Shown here piece after piece: positions 1 through 8,762 of a DNA stretch of 54,911 nt. Position 1 is the stretch's first letter, and each line of letters opens with the position of its first letter. The stretch spans positions 1-54,911 of the forward strand of contig CANQHG010000010.1 of the NCBI GenBank assembly GCA_947623655.1, in the 5' to 3' direction. The translations under genes were made by a program, and so were the position numbers. This DNA is from an uncultured Clostridia bacterium (GTDB lineage: Bacteria; Bacillota; Clostridia; Christensenellales; Borkfalkiaceae). The notes under the pieces are model-generated. The model did no database searches and had not been told where the DNA came from. It saw nothing but the letters and a program-made list of their open reading frames with translations.

Positions 1-350
1 TTGCTCAAAAGAATTGACAGAAACTGTTTTTGTGTTACAAAAAATCGTTTCTTTCTTATTCCATTTTTAATCTGCGTAAACCGGGCGACAGCCCGACGCT
101 ACCCGTTCCTCAGAGTAGCTTGACAAGTATATCATAAAACGTACATGTGTGTCAAGCAATTTCAGGCACTTTTCAGGAATTTTTTTCGGAAATTTTTCCG
201 TGTCCGTAAAAGCGCACTGTCTCTGTTTCCCGAACAGCTTGTTCATTCTAACACAGTGTTTTTTTAAAGTCAACTGATTTTTACCCCAAAATTACGATTT
301 TTTTCGGAAATTTTTGTCTTTTTTTGCCGAAATTTCAGAGGCACAAGATG
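1..350. other. AT-rich intergenic region with a leftward leader
   Basis: No convincing protein gene is visible here. A leftward promoter at 126-155 would drive a transcript off the left edge of the window. That leader contains a GC-rich nested hairpin (about 70-100) and an AT-rich hairpin (about 21-56). A 68-codon minus-strand reading frame at 67-273 lacks a ribosome binding site and overlaps the promoter, so I do not call it. Confidence 0.4.
126..155 (-). promoter_or_regulatory. Sigma-A promoter reading leftward out of the window
   Basis: On the minus strand there is a TTGACA -35 box (150-155) and a TATACT -10 box (126-131) with an 18-base spacer. The gene it serves lies beyond the left edge. 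The leader is at least 115 nt long and structured. Confidence 0.55.
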
Positions 351-379
351 TTGTGTTTTTTGCGGATATGTGATACAAT
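351..379 (+). promoter_or_regulatory. Sigma-A promoter for the small membrane protein gene
   Basis: TTGTGT (351-356) and TACAAT (374-379) are separated by 17 bases. The predicted transcript start is about 50 bases upstream of the ATG at 434. Confidence 0.55.
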
Positions 380-433
380 TATGCTATCCTGCGGGCCGTG
401 AAGACGAATCGGGCCGTTCGGACGGAGAAAAAA

Positions 434-682
434 ATGAAGACTCTTCGGATCGTTTTTTGTATTCTCGCATGCGCGTGCGTCGCGGCAGTGGTGCCCGTTG
501 CGATTTTTTTCGAATATTACTGCCTCATCCCCATCGCGGGGGCTTTTTGCTTCGGTGCGGCGATGCTTCTTGCAAAACGCGCTTCCGTTCCCAAGACGGA
601 AAAGCCGAGCTTTATGAACTCTGACGAAGAAAACGCCCGCATCAACGAAAAGCTCAGAGAGAAGAGCGACAAAGAGGAGTGA
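434..682 (+). CDS. Small two-helix membrane protein, function unknown
   Basis: I do not recognise this 82-residue protein. It begins with a hydrophobic segment (about residues 4-24) and, after a short aromatic stretch, has a second one (about 27-45). A charged, hydrophilic tail rich in Glu and Lys (about 46-82) follows. I chose the ATG at 434 because a GGAG box sits 7-10 bases before it; an upstream in-frame ATG at 398 has no ribosome binding site. The gene has its own promoter and a strong terminator and so is monocistronic. The topology suggests a small inner-membrane protein with a cytosolic tail. Confidence 0.6.
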   Translation: MKTLRIVFCILACACVAAVVPVAIFFEYYCLIPIAGAFCFGAAMLLAKRASVPKTEKPSFMNSDEENARINEKLREKSDKEE

Positions 683-705
683 CTCTATACATTATTATAT
701 ATAAT

Positions 706-731
706 AAGGAGAGCAGTTGCTCTCCTTTTTT
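706..731 (+). terminator. Intrinsic terminator after the small membrane protein gene
   Basis: A GC-containing hairpin with arms AAGGAGAGCA and TGCTCTCCTT runs directly into a T-run. Confidence 0.8.
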
Positions 732-743
732 GAATGTCCGCGC

Positions 744-900
744 GCTCATTCTGAGCGTAGCGAAGAATCCCCTCATACGGGCAGAGCCTTGGCGCCCCTC
801 GCAGGGGTGCTGTCATGAGCACAGCGAATGACTGAGGGGTTTGAACCCTTTCGGCCCTTGCGGGCCACTTCCCCTAAAAGGGGCAGCAAGGTAAAGATCC
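744..900. repeat. Half copy of the palindromic repeat plus a second repeat type
   Basis: Positions 744-782 match one arm of the CTCATTCTGAG...GAAGAATC repeat seen throughout the window. Positions about 831-890 belong to another intergenic repeat type (CTGAGGGG...TTCCCC...GGGGCAGC) that recurs at 2508, 28832, 30441, 32396 and 34707. No gene is visible. Confidence 0.55.
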
Positions 901-946
901 TGACCTCGAGGGGTGGGTGCCCCATAGGGGCAGGAGGAGTGTGTGC

Positions 947-1090
947 GGCGTCATGCTGAGCCCGAGAGTAAGAACGCAGTCTACGAGAGTAAGTCCGAAG
1001 CATCTCGCCGCATGTTTCTACGGCCCCCGCGAGATTCTTCGGGTTAGGTTGTCTGACTTCGTAATTTCTCACGTTCTCAGAATAACGCGG
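947..1090. repeat. Long-arm palindromic repeat, copy 1
   Basis: An imperfect inverted repeat of about 144 bp. The left arm starts GCGTCATGCTGAG and contains GAAGCATCTCGCCGCA. The right arm contains GCGAGATTCTTCGG and ends CTCAGAATAACGC, which mirrors the left arm. Other copies are at 2664-2805 and, inverted, at 45980-46119. Confidence 0.7.
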
Positions 1091-1125
1091 AGCGACAACT
1101 CAGCATGAGCGCGTGAGCGCTCAAT

Positions 1126-2418
1126 TCATATCTCATTCACGACGCCCGAGAAGAGGACGGTGTCGAAACGGTCGGTGAGGACAAAGCCGAACGCGCGGTC
1201 GAGAATAAAATCGTTGTAGACGGTAAAGTATTCCTCCCCGGGAGGACCGCTCTCTCCGTCCGCCTCTACGATCGTGACGGCCGCGCCCTCAATGCCCTTT
1301 TTGTTGACTTCGAGCTTTGCGACGTGCTGCACCTTTTCGCAGTAGGCGTACTCATCAGTGAGCGTCGAAAAATCGCACTCATCTTTCGAAAACAGCTTAT
1401 AAGTGCCGAATTTTTTCAAGATCTCCTTGATGTCCTCGTCATAGTCGGCCTCAAATTCGGGGAAGAGGCAGCGCGTCTCGTACCGCTCTTTTTTCTCCTC
1501 GTCCACGACGCGATAGTCGCTTAAATCGTTCATAAGTGCGATATTTTCGGCCGTGAACACCTCATCAAGCGTGTGGCCCTCCTTGGGCAGGAGGAATTTG
1601 AGCCGATAGCCGTGATGGGTCGTTGTGAAGAAATGGGTGAAGGTTTCAGCCTCGTAGATCTGACCCTTTTGATAGTAACCGCGCAATAAGTTGCATTTTT
1701 TTGTTTTCCCGCCCCCTTCCGTGAAGTCATATTTCTTCTCGGTAAAGTTGAGGCCGCCATCGTAGTTCCAGATCTCCTTGAGGTAGAGCGTATTGATGAG
1801 GGCAAAGACGGTCTTGTCGGAAAGTTCAAAATCCTGGTCGATGAGGCCGTGGGTCTGCTGCTTGACGAAGTCGCGCACGGCGTCGTTTGCGGCTCTGTTG
1901 TCGTTCCAGAAATCCGCCGCATAGGAATAGCAGAGGTAGTCATTTGAGAGCGCGTCGATGCAGTCCTGCTTGGTTGCAAAGCCCTCTTGTATCTAGATGG
2001 AGTTGCCGACGTCCACGCGGGCCGTGACCTTACCGTGGTTTGTGTGCTCGGCGATGACGGAGCGGTAGAAGTCCGAATAGCCGTTTTTCAGCGACATATT
2101 GTCGATTTTAAGGGTCTGAAGAAGTTCCTCTCTCGTCTCCCCGGCGGCGCACTGCGCGGCAAGGCCGAGGGCGAGATAGACGGAGACGGGCGAGACGGCC
2201 GTGTTCCCCTCCTGCCCCTTGACGGCTTCGGCGGAGAACTGCGCGGCGAAGTCTTTTGCGGCGTCGCGGAGGGTCGCGTCCATGCTATAGGCCTCGGAGA
2301 AAAAGAGCGGCTCGACCTCTTTGGGAATGCCGAGCTCGGTCGCGTTAGAAAGGCCGCCGCATGCCGTGAGCGCGAGCGTAAGTGCAAGCGCCGCCATGAG
2401 TTTGAAAGGGTGTTTCAT
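1126..2418 (-). pseudogene. Serpin-family lipoprotein interrupted by an amber codon
   Basis: Serpins are suicide inhibitors of serine proteases; this one would be anchored outside the membrane. The ATG at 2418 has a good GGAG site and begins a lipoprotein signal with lipobox LTAC. The frame then has serpin helices (AVSPVSVYLAL) up to VGNSI, meets TAG at 1993-1995, and continues in the same frame with typical serpin sequence. The continuation includes AANDAVRDFVKQQTHG, the inhibitory-type hinge GIEGAAVT (near residue 370) and the C-terminal block ending DTVLFSGVVNEI. Family serpins have Trp where the stop falls, so a single TGG to TAG change explains it. Total length, about 430 codons, is normal for a serpin with a signal. 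It may be a fresh pseudogene, a sequencing error, or a suppressed amber codon. Confidence 0.85.
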
Positions 2419-2507
2419 GCTATACTCCTCATCGGGATGTGTCCCTACACATTTATAACGTTTGAGGATACGGCTTTGTCCCGTATGGATGGGAATATTT
2501 TTGGAAT

Positions 2508-2650
2508 GACACCCCCTCAATCACGGCAAGGACAGCCGTGACAGCTCACCCTCAAGGGGGAGCCGAGGGTTCCCCGACCTCCAAAGAGGGGGACGTCCTG
2601 TGCTCATTCTGAGGGAGCGTAGCGACCGAAGAATCCCATTGAACAAGCGG
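2508..2650. repeat. Intergenic repeats upstream of the serpin gene
   Basis: Positions 2508-2568 are a copy of the CCCTCA...AAGGGGGAGCCGAGG repeat type. Positions 2600-2645 are a half copy of the CTCATTCTGAG...GAAGAATCCC palindrome. The reading frames here are repeat shadows. Confidence 0.55.
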
Positions 2651-2663
2651 GTATGTGTGTGCG

Positions 2664-2805
2664 GCGTCATGCTGAGCCCGAGAGTAAGAACGCATTCTAT
2701 GAGAGTAAGTCCGAAGCCTCTCGCCGCACAGTATAACAACCGCCCCGCGAGATTCTTCGGAATTGCCCCCGTACTCCTTATGGGCCCCGTGGCTCAGAAT
2801 GACGC
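2664..2805. repeat. Long-arm palindromic repeat, copy 2
   Basis: About 142 bp, the same structure and orientation as the copy at 947-1090. It begins GCGTCATGCTGAGC, has CGAAGCCTCTCGCCGCA in the middle and ends CTCAGAATGACGC. The AT-rich stretch 2806-2948 that follows holds no gene that I can see. Confidence 0.7.
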
Positions 2806-2948
2806 GGGGCGGTAGGCGCATCGGAAACGTTGCACCCCTCTATCCCCCTCCTACTTCGCGCCTTTGGGCACTCGTGCCGCGCTTAGTGCAATAAATTCGC
2901 GCGGGGCAGGAGAGGGCATTCTTTGCCACAATTTTTAGTTTTTTAATT

Positions 2949-4454
2949 CTAAATTTTATTTGTACTGTTCATGTGGAGAGCCATGCCGCTGCGGCGGCCG
3001 AGCGCCGTGACGGTGAACCCCGCCGCGTTTTGGTTTTGCAGCCAGGCGGGCATCACAACGCCGCTGAAAACGTCGTCATTGGCTTCGATCTCGATATAAT
3101 GTCCGCAAAACAGCCGCCATTTTCCCTTTTTGGCGCCGCCGATCGTGCCGTCGCTCTCGAGCCGCACGCGGACCGCGTTCACCGTGTCGACCCCTTGCTG
3201 CAAAAAGACAGCCTCGAACCGTCCCGCCGAGATCCCCAAAAACTCCTCTTCGGTGACGTCCTGCACCTCTTCGCCCGCGTAGCGGTTGGCATTCATCACG
3301 AGCCAGCCTTCGGCGTTGAAATCGTACAGTCCCAGATAGAGATAATGGAAATTGTTGGAGCGCGAGAGGCCCTTTTCAATGAAATAATTGGTGCGGCAGT
3401 GGTAAGAAATGAGCTTGACCCCGCGTTGCGTCACAAATATATCGTTGTGTCCCGGGCAATAGAAATCGGCAGCGTCCTCAAAGCGGAAAGAGCCGAGCAA
3501 TTTGTTCCCCGTGCCGATATCGGTGGAGCAGACGAGCGGGTTGCCGTTGACGTCCACATAGGGGCCCTCGGGCCGCTCGCTTCTGCCGCAACGGATATTG
3601 TAGGCGGATGACAGCGAGCCATAGGAACACATCAGATAGTAATAATTTTTCTTGACCCAACTCCCGTTTTCGAGAACGGGCACGTCCGCATGATAGCGGA
3701 TGACGCCGCCCTCCATCGAGCCGCTCGCAAGGCGGGTGCCGTAGTAGTCCGAAAAAGTGATGTTCCCCGTGTCGAAATCGTCATATATGTGCGGAATTTT
3801 GCGTTTTCCCGTCTTGGGATCGAGTTCAAGCAAAAAGAGCCCGAGACCGAAAGAACCGTAGATGAGGAACATTCTTCCCTCGGCGAAAAACACTTGCGGA
3901 TCGATGGCGTTTGGCGTTCTCCAGCCCGCGGGAGACTTCACGAGAATCTCTTCGGAGACAAACCCGCCGTCGGGACGGTCGCTCTTGGCAAGCCCGATAC
4001 ACGATTTGGAGCCTCCGAAATAGCCCGTCAGACAGTAGTAGAGCCAAAATTTTCCGTCAGTGCCGCGCACGCAATGGGGCGCCCAAAACGCCATGGAACC
4101 GTCGGGACGGGTGCAGACGCCGTAGCCGACTTCGCGCGGAGAAGTGACGCACCAATCGAACGCTTCCTGCAAATTACAGGCCGCGCCGCCTCTCCCCTCT
4201 CCCTTTCTGACGCGTTCCGCCGTGCCGCGAAGATCGAACGCCGTGCCGAGATATTCCCAATGAAGAAGATCTTCACTTGTTCTGATCTGATAGCCGCCCG
4301 GAGCACCGAAAGTATCCGTCGAAAAGGCGTAATACTTTCCGTCCCACTCGAGAAGAGACGGATCGTGCGCACAGCCTTCCTGCCATGCCGTGTAATCGGG
4401 CGTGCGCATCTGAAGTGGATTGAATTTCGGATTTTTCGGAAATCTTATCGCCAT
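2949..4454 (-). CDS. GH43 glycoside hydrolase, arabinanase type, no signal peptide
   Basis: Predicted inverting endo- or exo-acting alpha-L-arabinanase of family GH43, about 501 residues. Three acidic sites of the five-bladed propeller are visible: the base in HDPSLL (near residue 29), the modulator in IDPQVF and the acid in MEGGVI. The C-terminal 100 residues resemble the small beta-barrel domain that follows GH43 arabinanase domains (WRLFCGHYIEIEA). No signal peptide or lipobox is present, so it probably acts in the cytosol on imported oligosaccharides. I chose the ATG at 4454 because longer versions overlap the upstream GH43 gene. Its Shine-Dalgarno sequence lies within the intergenic hairpin. 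It is co-directional with the secreted GH43 just upstream. Confidence 0.85.
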   Translation of the reverse strand: MAIRFPKNPKFNPLQMRTPDYTAWQEGCAHDPSLLEWDGKYYAFSTDTFGAPGGYQIRTSEDLLHWEYLGTAFDLRGTAERVRKGEGRGGAACNLQEAFDWCVTSPREVGYGVCTRPDGSMAFWAPHCVRGTDGKFWLYYCLTGYFGGSKSCIGLAKSDRPDGGFVSEEILVKSPAGWRTPNAIDPQVFFAEGRMFLIYGSFGLGLFLLELDPKTGKRKIPHIYDDFDTGNITFSDYYGTRLASGSMEGGVIRYHADVPVLENGSWVKKNYYYLMCSYGSLSSAYNIRCGRSERPEGPYVDVNGNPLVCSTDIGTGNKLLGSFRFEDAADFYCPGHNDIFVTQRGVKLISYHCRTNYFIEKGLSRSNNFHYLYLGLYDFNAEGWLVMNANRYAGEEVQDVTEEEFLGISAGRFEAVFLQQGVDTVNAVRVRLESDGTIGGAKKGKWRLFCGHYIEIEANDDVFSGVVMPAWLQNQNAAGFTVTALGRRSGMALHMNSTNKI

Positions 4455-4459
4455 AATAA

Positions 4460-4492
4460 GCGGGCTCTCCCCGCACTGAGCGGAGAGAGCCC
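4460..4492 (-). promoter_or_regulatory. Intercistronic hairpin covering the downstream ribosome binding site
   Basis: A strong inverted repeat (GGGCTCTCCCCGC at 4462-4474 and its partner at 4480-4492) separates the two GH43 genes. It lacks a convincing U-run, so it may be a weak terminator. Its 3' arm on the minus-strand transcript contains the GGGGAGAG sequence that would serve the next gene. Confidence 0.5.
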
Positions 4493-4512
4493 ATTTTCCC
4501 CCCTGTTTTGCT

Positions 4513-6126
4513 TTATGACTTGATGCACCAAAGGCTGCGGCCCGAATTGGATACACCCGTAAACGCATAGGCTCCGCTTGCGTTGGTATACATGTTGAAC
4601 GTGGGCGCAATGACTCCCTTGTAGACGACGGCGTTCAGCGTGATCTCCGCATAGAAGCCCTGTTTGAGCGTCCAGCTCCCCTTTTCCGTCGTCCCGCTCA
4701 TAACTTTGCCGTCTGCCGTGAGCGTGTATGTCTCGGAATTTACAAACGTCTGCGTTGTCTCGGCGCTGTGAAGAACGAACTCATATGCGCCGACGAGCTC
4801 GCTCTCTTCAACCGTGCCCGCTTTTTCACCGACATAAGCGCAGGGCGACATCACGGGCCAACCCTCTTCGTTGAAATAGAGCTGGGAAACGAAGAGATTG
4901 TGCCCCGTCGTGACCTGATCGCCCGATGTCTGGCGGCGGGAATGATAAACGACGAAGTATCTGCCGTTTTTATCTTTAATGACGGAGTTGTGGCCCATGG
5001 CCGCATACCCGTTCGCCGCTGAGAACTTGTAGTTCCCGGCGACCACGTTCCCGTGCTGTTTACCGTTTCTGTTGCTCGTTGCAAGATCGGTGCCCTCGAT
5101 GTCCACATAGGGGCCGTCGGGATTTTTACTTCTTGCAATGCGCATGTTATACGTCGTCATCAGGGCGCCGTAAGAAGTCATGAGATAGTAGTATTCCGTC
5201 GTTGCGTTGTAGAACACATAGGGACCCTCAACGACATCTTCTCCGCCTTTCCAAAGAAGCTTGCCCCAGCCTTCTTCCTTGGGAAGCCCCCATTGATCGC
5301 CCTCATTGTAGAGTTCTTTGATATATACGCCCGCAAAGTGGGATCCGTAGACCATCCAAAGCTTCCCGTCTTTATCGTAGAATAACTCGGGGTCGATGCA
5401 ATTCGGATGATTTCCGCTTTCGCCGACGCTATCCATGAGGACGACGTTGTTGGTGTAGGGGCCGAGAACATTATCCGCTTCCACGCGGCCGATGGCCGAT
5501 TCGTTGGAACCGAATTTCTTGGTGATGGAATAATACATGTAGTATTTGCCGTTGTAGTATTCCACATCGGGCGCCCATGTCGTGGAAATGGTATTATCCT
5601 GACCGTTTTCGATCACAAGCTCGGGCTGAACGATCTGAAGCGTTGCGTCGAGCGTTTTGGGCCATTGCTTTCCCGAATACGTGACGCTCTCCACATTACC
5701 ATACAGCGTTTGCCACTGGTTATCGCGCGCTTCCTGCGTCCACTCGATGAGGTCGTAGCTCGACGCTACGGCAAAGTGCGTGCCGAATGCATAGTACTTG
5801 TTGCCTTTTGCGACGTCCTGGAAGATAGACGGGTCGTGCACGGCGACATTCGTCGAACGGTACTGCGCGTCGTCCTTTGTGGGAAGTTCGGCAGGCTTTG
5901 TGGGAACGAGTTGATCTTTCGTGAGCCAAAGGGTCTCGTTGTGCCATTTCTCCGTCGTGGTCTGCTGATTGTTATTATCGTCGTTATTGTCGTTATTATT
6001 GTCGTTGTTGTTCTGCTCGTTGTTCGTGTCGTCGGGCGGCGTCTTATCGTCGCACGCGGCGAGACCGACGACCGAGAAGGTCATGAGCCCCGCAAGAAGC
6101 AATGGCAGCCATTTTTTGAGTTTCAT
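4513..6126 (-). CDS. GH43 endo-arabinanase-type secreted lipoprotein
   Basis: A 537-residue cell-surface GH43 enzyme predicted to cut arabinan. The signal peptide ends in a lipobox (LAAC, Cys about 25). A long low-complexity linker of Asn, Asp and Gln (about 28-58) holds the enzyme off the membrane. The catalytic propeller shows HDPSIF, a WAPDVEYYNGKYYMYY block, CIDPELF and VEGPYVF, which carry the acidic catalytic residues. The C-terminal barrel domain (about 435-537) matches that of its neighbour. The start is fixed by an AAGGGGG site and a clear promoter 33 bases upstream. Together with the permease genes it forms an arabinan-use locus: surface cleavage, uptake, then trimming by the cytosolic GH43. 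Substrate assignment is inferred from the family. Confidence 0.9.
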   Translation of the reverse strand: MKLKKWLPLLLAGLMTFSVVGLAACDDKTPPDDTNNEQNNNDNNNDNNDDNNNQQTTTEKWHNETLWLTKDQLVPTKPAELPTKDDAQYRSTNVAVHDPSIFQDVAKGNKYYAFGTHFAVASSYDLIEWTQEARDNQWQTLYGNVESVTYSGKQWPKTLDATLQIVQPELVIENGQDNTISTTWAPDVEYYNGKYYMYYSITKKFGSNESAIGRVEADNVLGPYTNNVVLMDSVGESGNHPNCIDPELFYDKDGKLWMVYGSHFAGVYIKELYNEGDQWGLPKEEGWGKLLWKGGEDVVEGPYVFYNATTEYYYLMTSYGALMTTYNMRIARSKNPDGPYVDIEGTDLATSNRNGKQHGNVVAGNYKFSAANGYAAMGHNSVIKDKNGRYFVVYHSRRQTSGDQVTTGHNLFVSQLYFNEEGWPVMSPCAYVGEKAGTVEESELVGAYEFVLHSAETTQTFVNSETYTLTADGKVMSGTTEKGSWTLKQGFYAEITLNAVVYKGVIAPTFNMYTNASGAYAFTGVSNSGRSLWCIKS

Positions 6127-6158
6127 GATGCTTTCCCCCTTATGGTTATTATGGTTTT

Positions 6159-6187
6159 ATTATAAATCATGTCTTTGGAATTTTCAA
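6159..6187 (-). promoter_or_regulatory. Sigma-A promoter for the GH43 pair
   Basis: Minus strand TTGAAA (6182-6187) and TATAAT (6159-6164) with a 17-base spacer. The predicted start is about 26 bases before the ATG at 6126. Confidence 0.75.
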
Positions 6188-6332
6188 GTATTGACGGGAA
6201 AATTTCGGATTTTTCCCTTGTTCCCTCTTACCCTCCCCCCGCAAAAGAGAGGGGGGAGGCACTGAGGAGGACGTTTCCGCAGGGGAGAGACGGGCTCCCC
6301 GCGGAGCACGATACAGTGGCAATGAGACAGCA

Positions 6333-6358
6333 AAACGGGCACATATGTGCCCGTTTTT
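6333..6358 (-). terminator. Terminator at the end of the ABC transporter operon
   Basis: Symmetric hairpin AAACGGGCACAT/ATGTGCCCGTTT flanked by A and T runs, just downstream of the last permease gene. It could work in both directions. Confidence 0.7.
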
Positions 6359-6368
6359 TGTTCGCCGC

Positions 6369-7472
6369 TTATTCCTTGGACCCTGTGAGCATCAAGGAGC
6401 CGATAATGAGCTTCTGGAAGCAACCGAACAGGATAAGAACGGGAAGGACGCACACCACGGAAGCTGCGATGACGGGCGCTTTATCGGAGCTATAGAGGCT
6501 GCGCGAATCCATGAGGTACATTGCGTGAGGCAAGTTGACCCAAATGGAGTCTCCCCGAATGAAGATGTACGATCCGACGTAGTTGTTCCAGCAACCCATG
6601 AAAGACAGGAGCCCCTGCGCCATGATCGCGGGCATTGCGAGCGGAAGAATGAACTGGCAGAAGATACGGAAGTATCCGGCGCCGTCGATCTTCGCGGCCT
6701 CGATGATGGAGGTGGGCATGCCGAACAGGAATTGACGGATGAAGAATGCCGTCATGATGGAACCGAACAGGCCCGGAATGACCATGACCGTCCAATTATC
6801 GATGAAGCCAATCTCCTTGTACATCGCGTACTGCGCGGTCATAATGGAAGGACCGGGAACCATGATCGCCGCGAGCAGGAAGAAGAATACTTTGTTGCGG
6901 CCGATCCATTCGATCTTGGCGAACGCGAACGCCGCGGAAGCCGATGTGATGACGCCGACGACGACGGGAACGATTGAATAGAACAGGTTGTTGAGCACTG
7001 CGATGCCGTAGTTGTAATCGGGGTGGAACGTCTGAACGCCGACGATATTGCCGTTGACGTCGTATTGGTTCTGAAGTCCTCTCGTAAACACTTCGATGTA
7101 GTTGAAGAAGAAGCTTACGCCGGTGACGCCCGAATTGAGCGTGCTGACCTCAGGCCACCAGACGAGGGAAGTGAGCGTATCGCCCTGCACCGTGCCGCCC
7201 GTGTAGGCAAAGGAGCCCGCAAGCATCCACCAGAAAGGATAGACCATGATGAATGCGCCGAAGAGGAGCACGATATATGTAGCGATATCCATGACAAGTT
7301 TTGCACGTTTCTTGCTTGCACGGTGCGTCTTAGACGAGAAACCGAAGAAAGCGAGAACTGCGCCGATCGCATAGCGGAAAGAGGAATAGTGTTTTTCTTC
7401 CTCGGGAGCCGCGTTCTCTTGCACAGTCTCTTGCACGTTCTCTTCGAGGACCATATTTTCGTTATTTTCCAT
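6369..7472 (-). CDS. Carbohydrate ABC transporter permease, MalG/AraQ type
   Basis: Second membrane subunit of a sugar importer, about 367 residues. After an acidic cytosolic N-terminus (1-50) there are about six transmembrane segments. The coupling loop that contacts the ATPase is clear (AAKIDGAGYFRIFCQFILP, the EAA motif). The C-terminus ends SLMLTGSKE, in the style of MalG proteins. The ATG at 7472 has a strong AAGGGGGG site 8 bases upstream; an earlier in-frame start would overlap the previous gene. It lies 13 bases after the partner permease and before a terminator, so it is the last gene of the transport operon. No ATPase gene is present; a shared MsmX-type ATPase is the usual solution. 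Confidence 0.92.
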   Translation of the reverse strand: MENNENMVLEENVQETVQENAAPEEEKHYSSFRYAIGAVLAFFGFSSKTHRASKKRAKLVMDIATYIVLLFGAFIMVYPFWWMLAGSFAYTGGTVQGDTLTSLVWWPEVSTLNSGVTGVSFFFNYIEVFTRGLQNQYDVNGNIVGVQTFHPDYNYGIAVLNNLFYSIVPVVVGVITSASAAFAFAKIEWIGRNKVFFFLLAAIMVPGPSIMTAQYAMYKEIGFIDNWTVMVIPGLFGSIMTAFFIRQFLFGMPTSIIEAAKIDGAGYFRIFCQFILPLAMPAIMAQGLLSFMGCWNNYVGSYIFIRGDSIWVNLPHAMYLMDSRSLYSSDKAPVIAASVVCVLPVLILFGCFQKLIIGSLMLTGSKE

Positions 7473-7485
7473 ATCTCTTCCCCCC

Positions 7486-8688
7486 TTAATCCTTCTTTCT
7501 GGAGTCAAGCCAGAATTGGAACAGCGTGAGCACGAAGATCATGACGGCGAGGATCATACCGTAGGCAGCGCCCGCGGACGGGTTCTTGCCCGAGGACTCC
7601 ACTGCCTGCCCGTGCAGACCGTATTCGTAGACGAGCGAGACATACCCGGAGGTATTGATGTGTTCGCCGAAGAGAAGAACGGGCTCCATGTAGATCTGCA
7701 TGCCGCCGATGACGGACGTGACGATATTATAGAAGATCGTGGGATACAGGTCGGGCATGGTAACTTTCCAGAAGATCTGCCAGCCGTTCGCACCGTCGAT
7801 CTGCGCGGCCTCTTTTGTCGCCATATTGACGCCCGAGAGACCTGCAACATACAGAATGATCGTACCGCCCAATCCTTTCCATACCGACATGATGACGACG
7901 ACCAGCTTGGATATCAGGCCTTGACACCAATATGGATTAGTCAGGAATTGTCCCGACGCCGTTTCCATATTAAAGACGTCTTGCCACCTCAAACCGGAGG
8001 CTGCGTTCATCCACTGCAAATTGCTCCCGAGGAGCTGGTTGATGACGCCCGCCGTATCGAACATGATCTTGAATGTATAGACGACTGAAATCGTACTTGC
8101 GACGCAGGGGATGTAGTACAGCACGCGGAACACGTTGCCGCCCTTGATGTCGCGGGACATGCACACTGCAAAGAACATCGAAAGGATCATACCGATCGGA
8201 ATGCCGATCATGTAGAATACAGTGTTGAACAGATAGCAACCCATCTCGTGGAGAGCGCCCGCATTCGTCTGCTGCTGATATGTAAACGCTTTAACGTACC
8301 AGTGGAACGGCTCGTATGTCACGATCGCGCTCTGCGTATAGTCGGGCAGCCCCGTAATGGGATCTTTGGGCTGAATCTGCTGGGTGAATACGTTGTCGGC
8401 AAGGTGAGCGAGAACATCGCCCAGCGTCTTGCCCTGGCTCATGTCGTAGTTGGAGAAGGAGAGCATGAGCGCCATCACGAATGCCGAATAGACGAACCAT
8501 ACGGTACCGATGATAAGGGGCAAACAGAAGATCCAGCCCCACAGGTTATCCTGCAGTTTTTGCTGGTTGATGGGCTTCCGTTTCTTCTTCATGGGTACCG
8601 CTTCCGCCGCTTCCGCCGTTTGTGCGGAACTCTCGGCAACCGTATCCTCAGCGACCCCCTCCGCCGCCGAAGTTAAGATCTCTTCCAT
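7486..8688 (-). CDS. Carbohydrate ABC transporter permease, MalF/AraP type
   Basis: First membrane subunit of the importer, 400 residues. It has a long Ala/Glu-rich N-terminal tail, then a basic patch (KKKRKP) before the first helix and about six helices in all. The EAA coupling loop reads EAAQIDGANGWQIFWKVTMP. A periplasm-facing insert of about 80 residues follows the first helix, as is common in MalF-type subunits. The start has an AAGGAGG site. It sits between the binding-protein gene (74 bases upstream) and the second permease (13 bases downstream). The pair would form the channel for the oligosaccharide that the solute-binding lipoprotein captures. Confidence 0.92.
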   Translation of the reverse strand: MEEILTSAAEGVAEDTVAESSAQTAEAAEAVPMKKKRKPINQQKLQDNLWGWIFCLPLIIGTVWFVYSAFVMALMLSFSNYDMSQGKTLGDVLAHLADNVFTQQIQPKDPITGLPDYTQSAIVTYEPFHWYVKAFTYQQQTNAGALHEMGCYLFNTVFYMIGIPIGMILSMFFAVCMSRDIKGGNVFRVLYYIPCVASTISVVYTFKIMFDTAGVINQLLGSNLQWMNAASGLRWQDVFNMETASGQFLTNPYWCQGLISKLVVVIMSVWKGLGGTIILYVAGLSGVNMATKEAAQIDGANGWQIFWKVTMPDLYPTIFYNIVTSVIGGMQIYMEPVLLFGEHINTSGYVSLVYEYGLHGQAVESSGKNPSAGAAYGMILAVMIFVLTLFQFWLDSRKKD

Positions 8689-8762
8689 TGATTTCCTCCT
8701 TATTTTTCATGTTCTCTTACCGCTCTCCCTCTCGGCGAGGGAGAGCGGAAGATAGGGATCGC

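Noticed and set aside
67-273. A 68-codon minus-strand frame at the left edge
   Set aside because: No ribosome site; it overlaps the promoter and the structured leader and has an unlikely composition.
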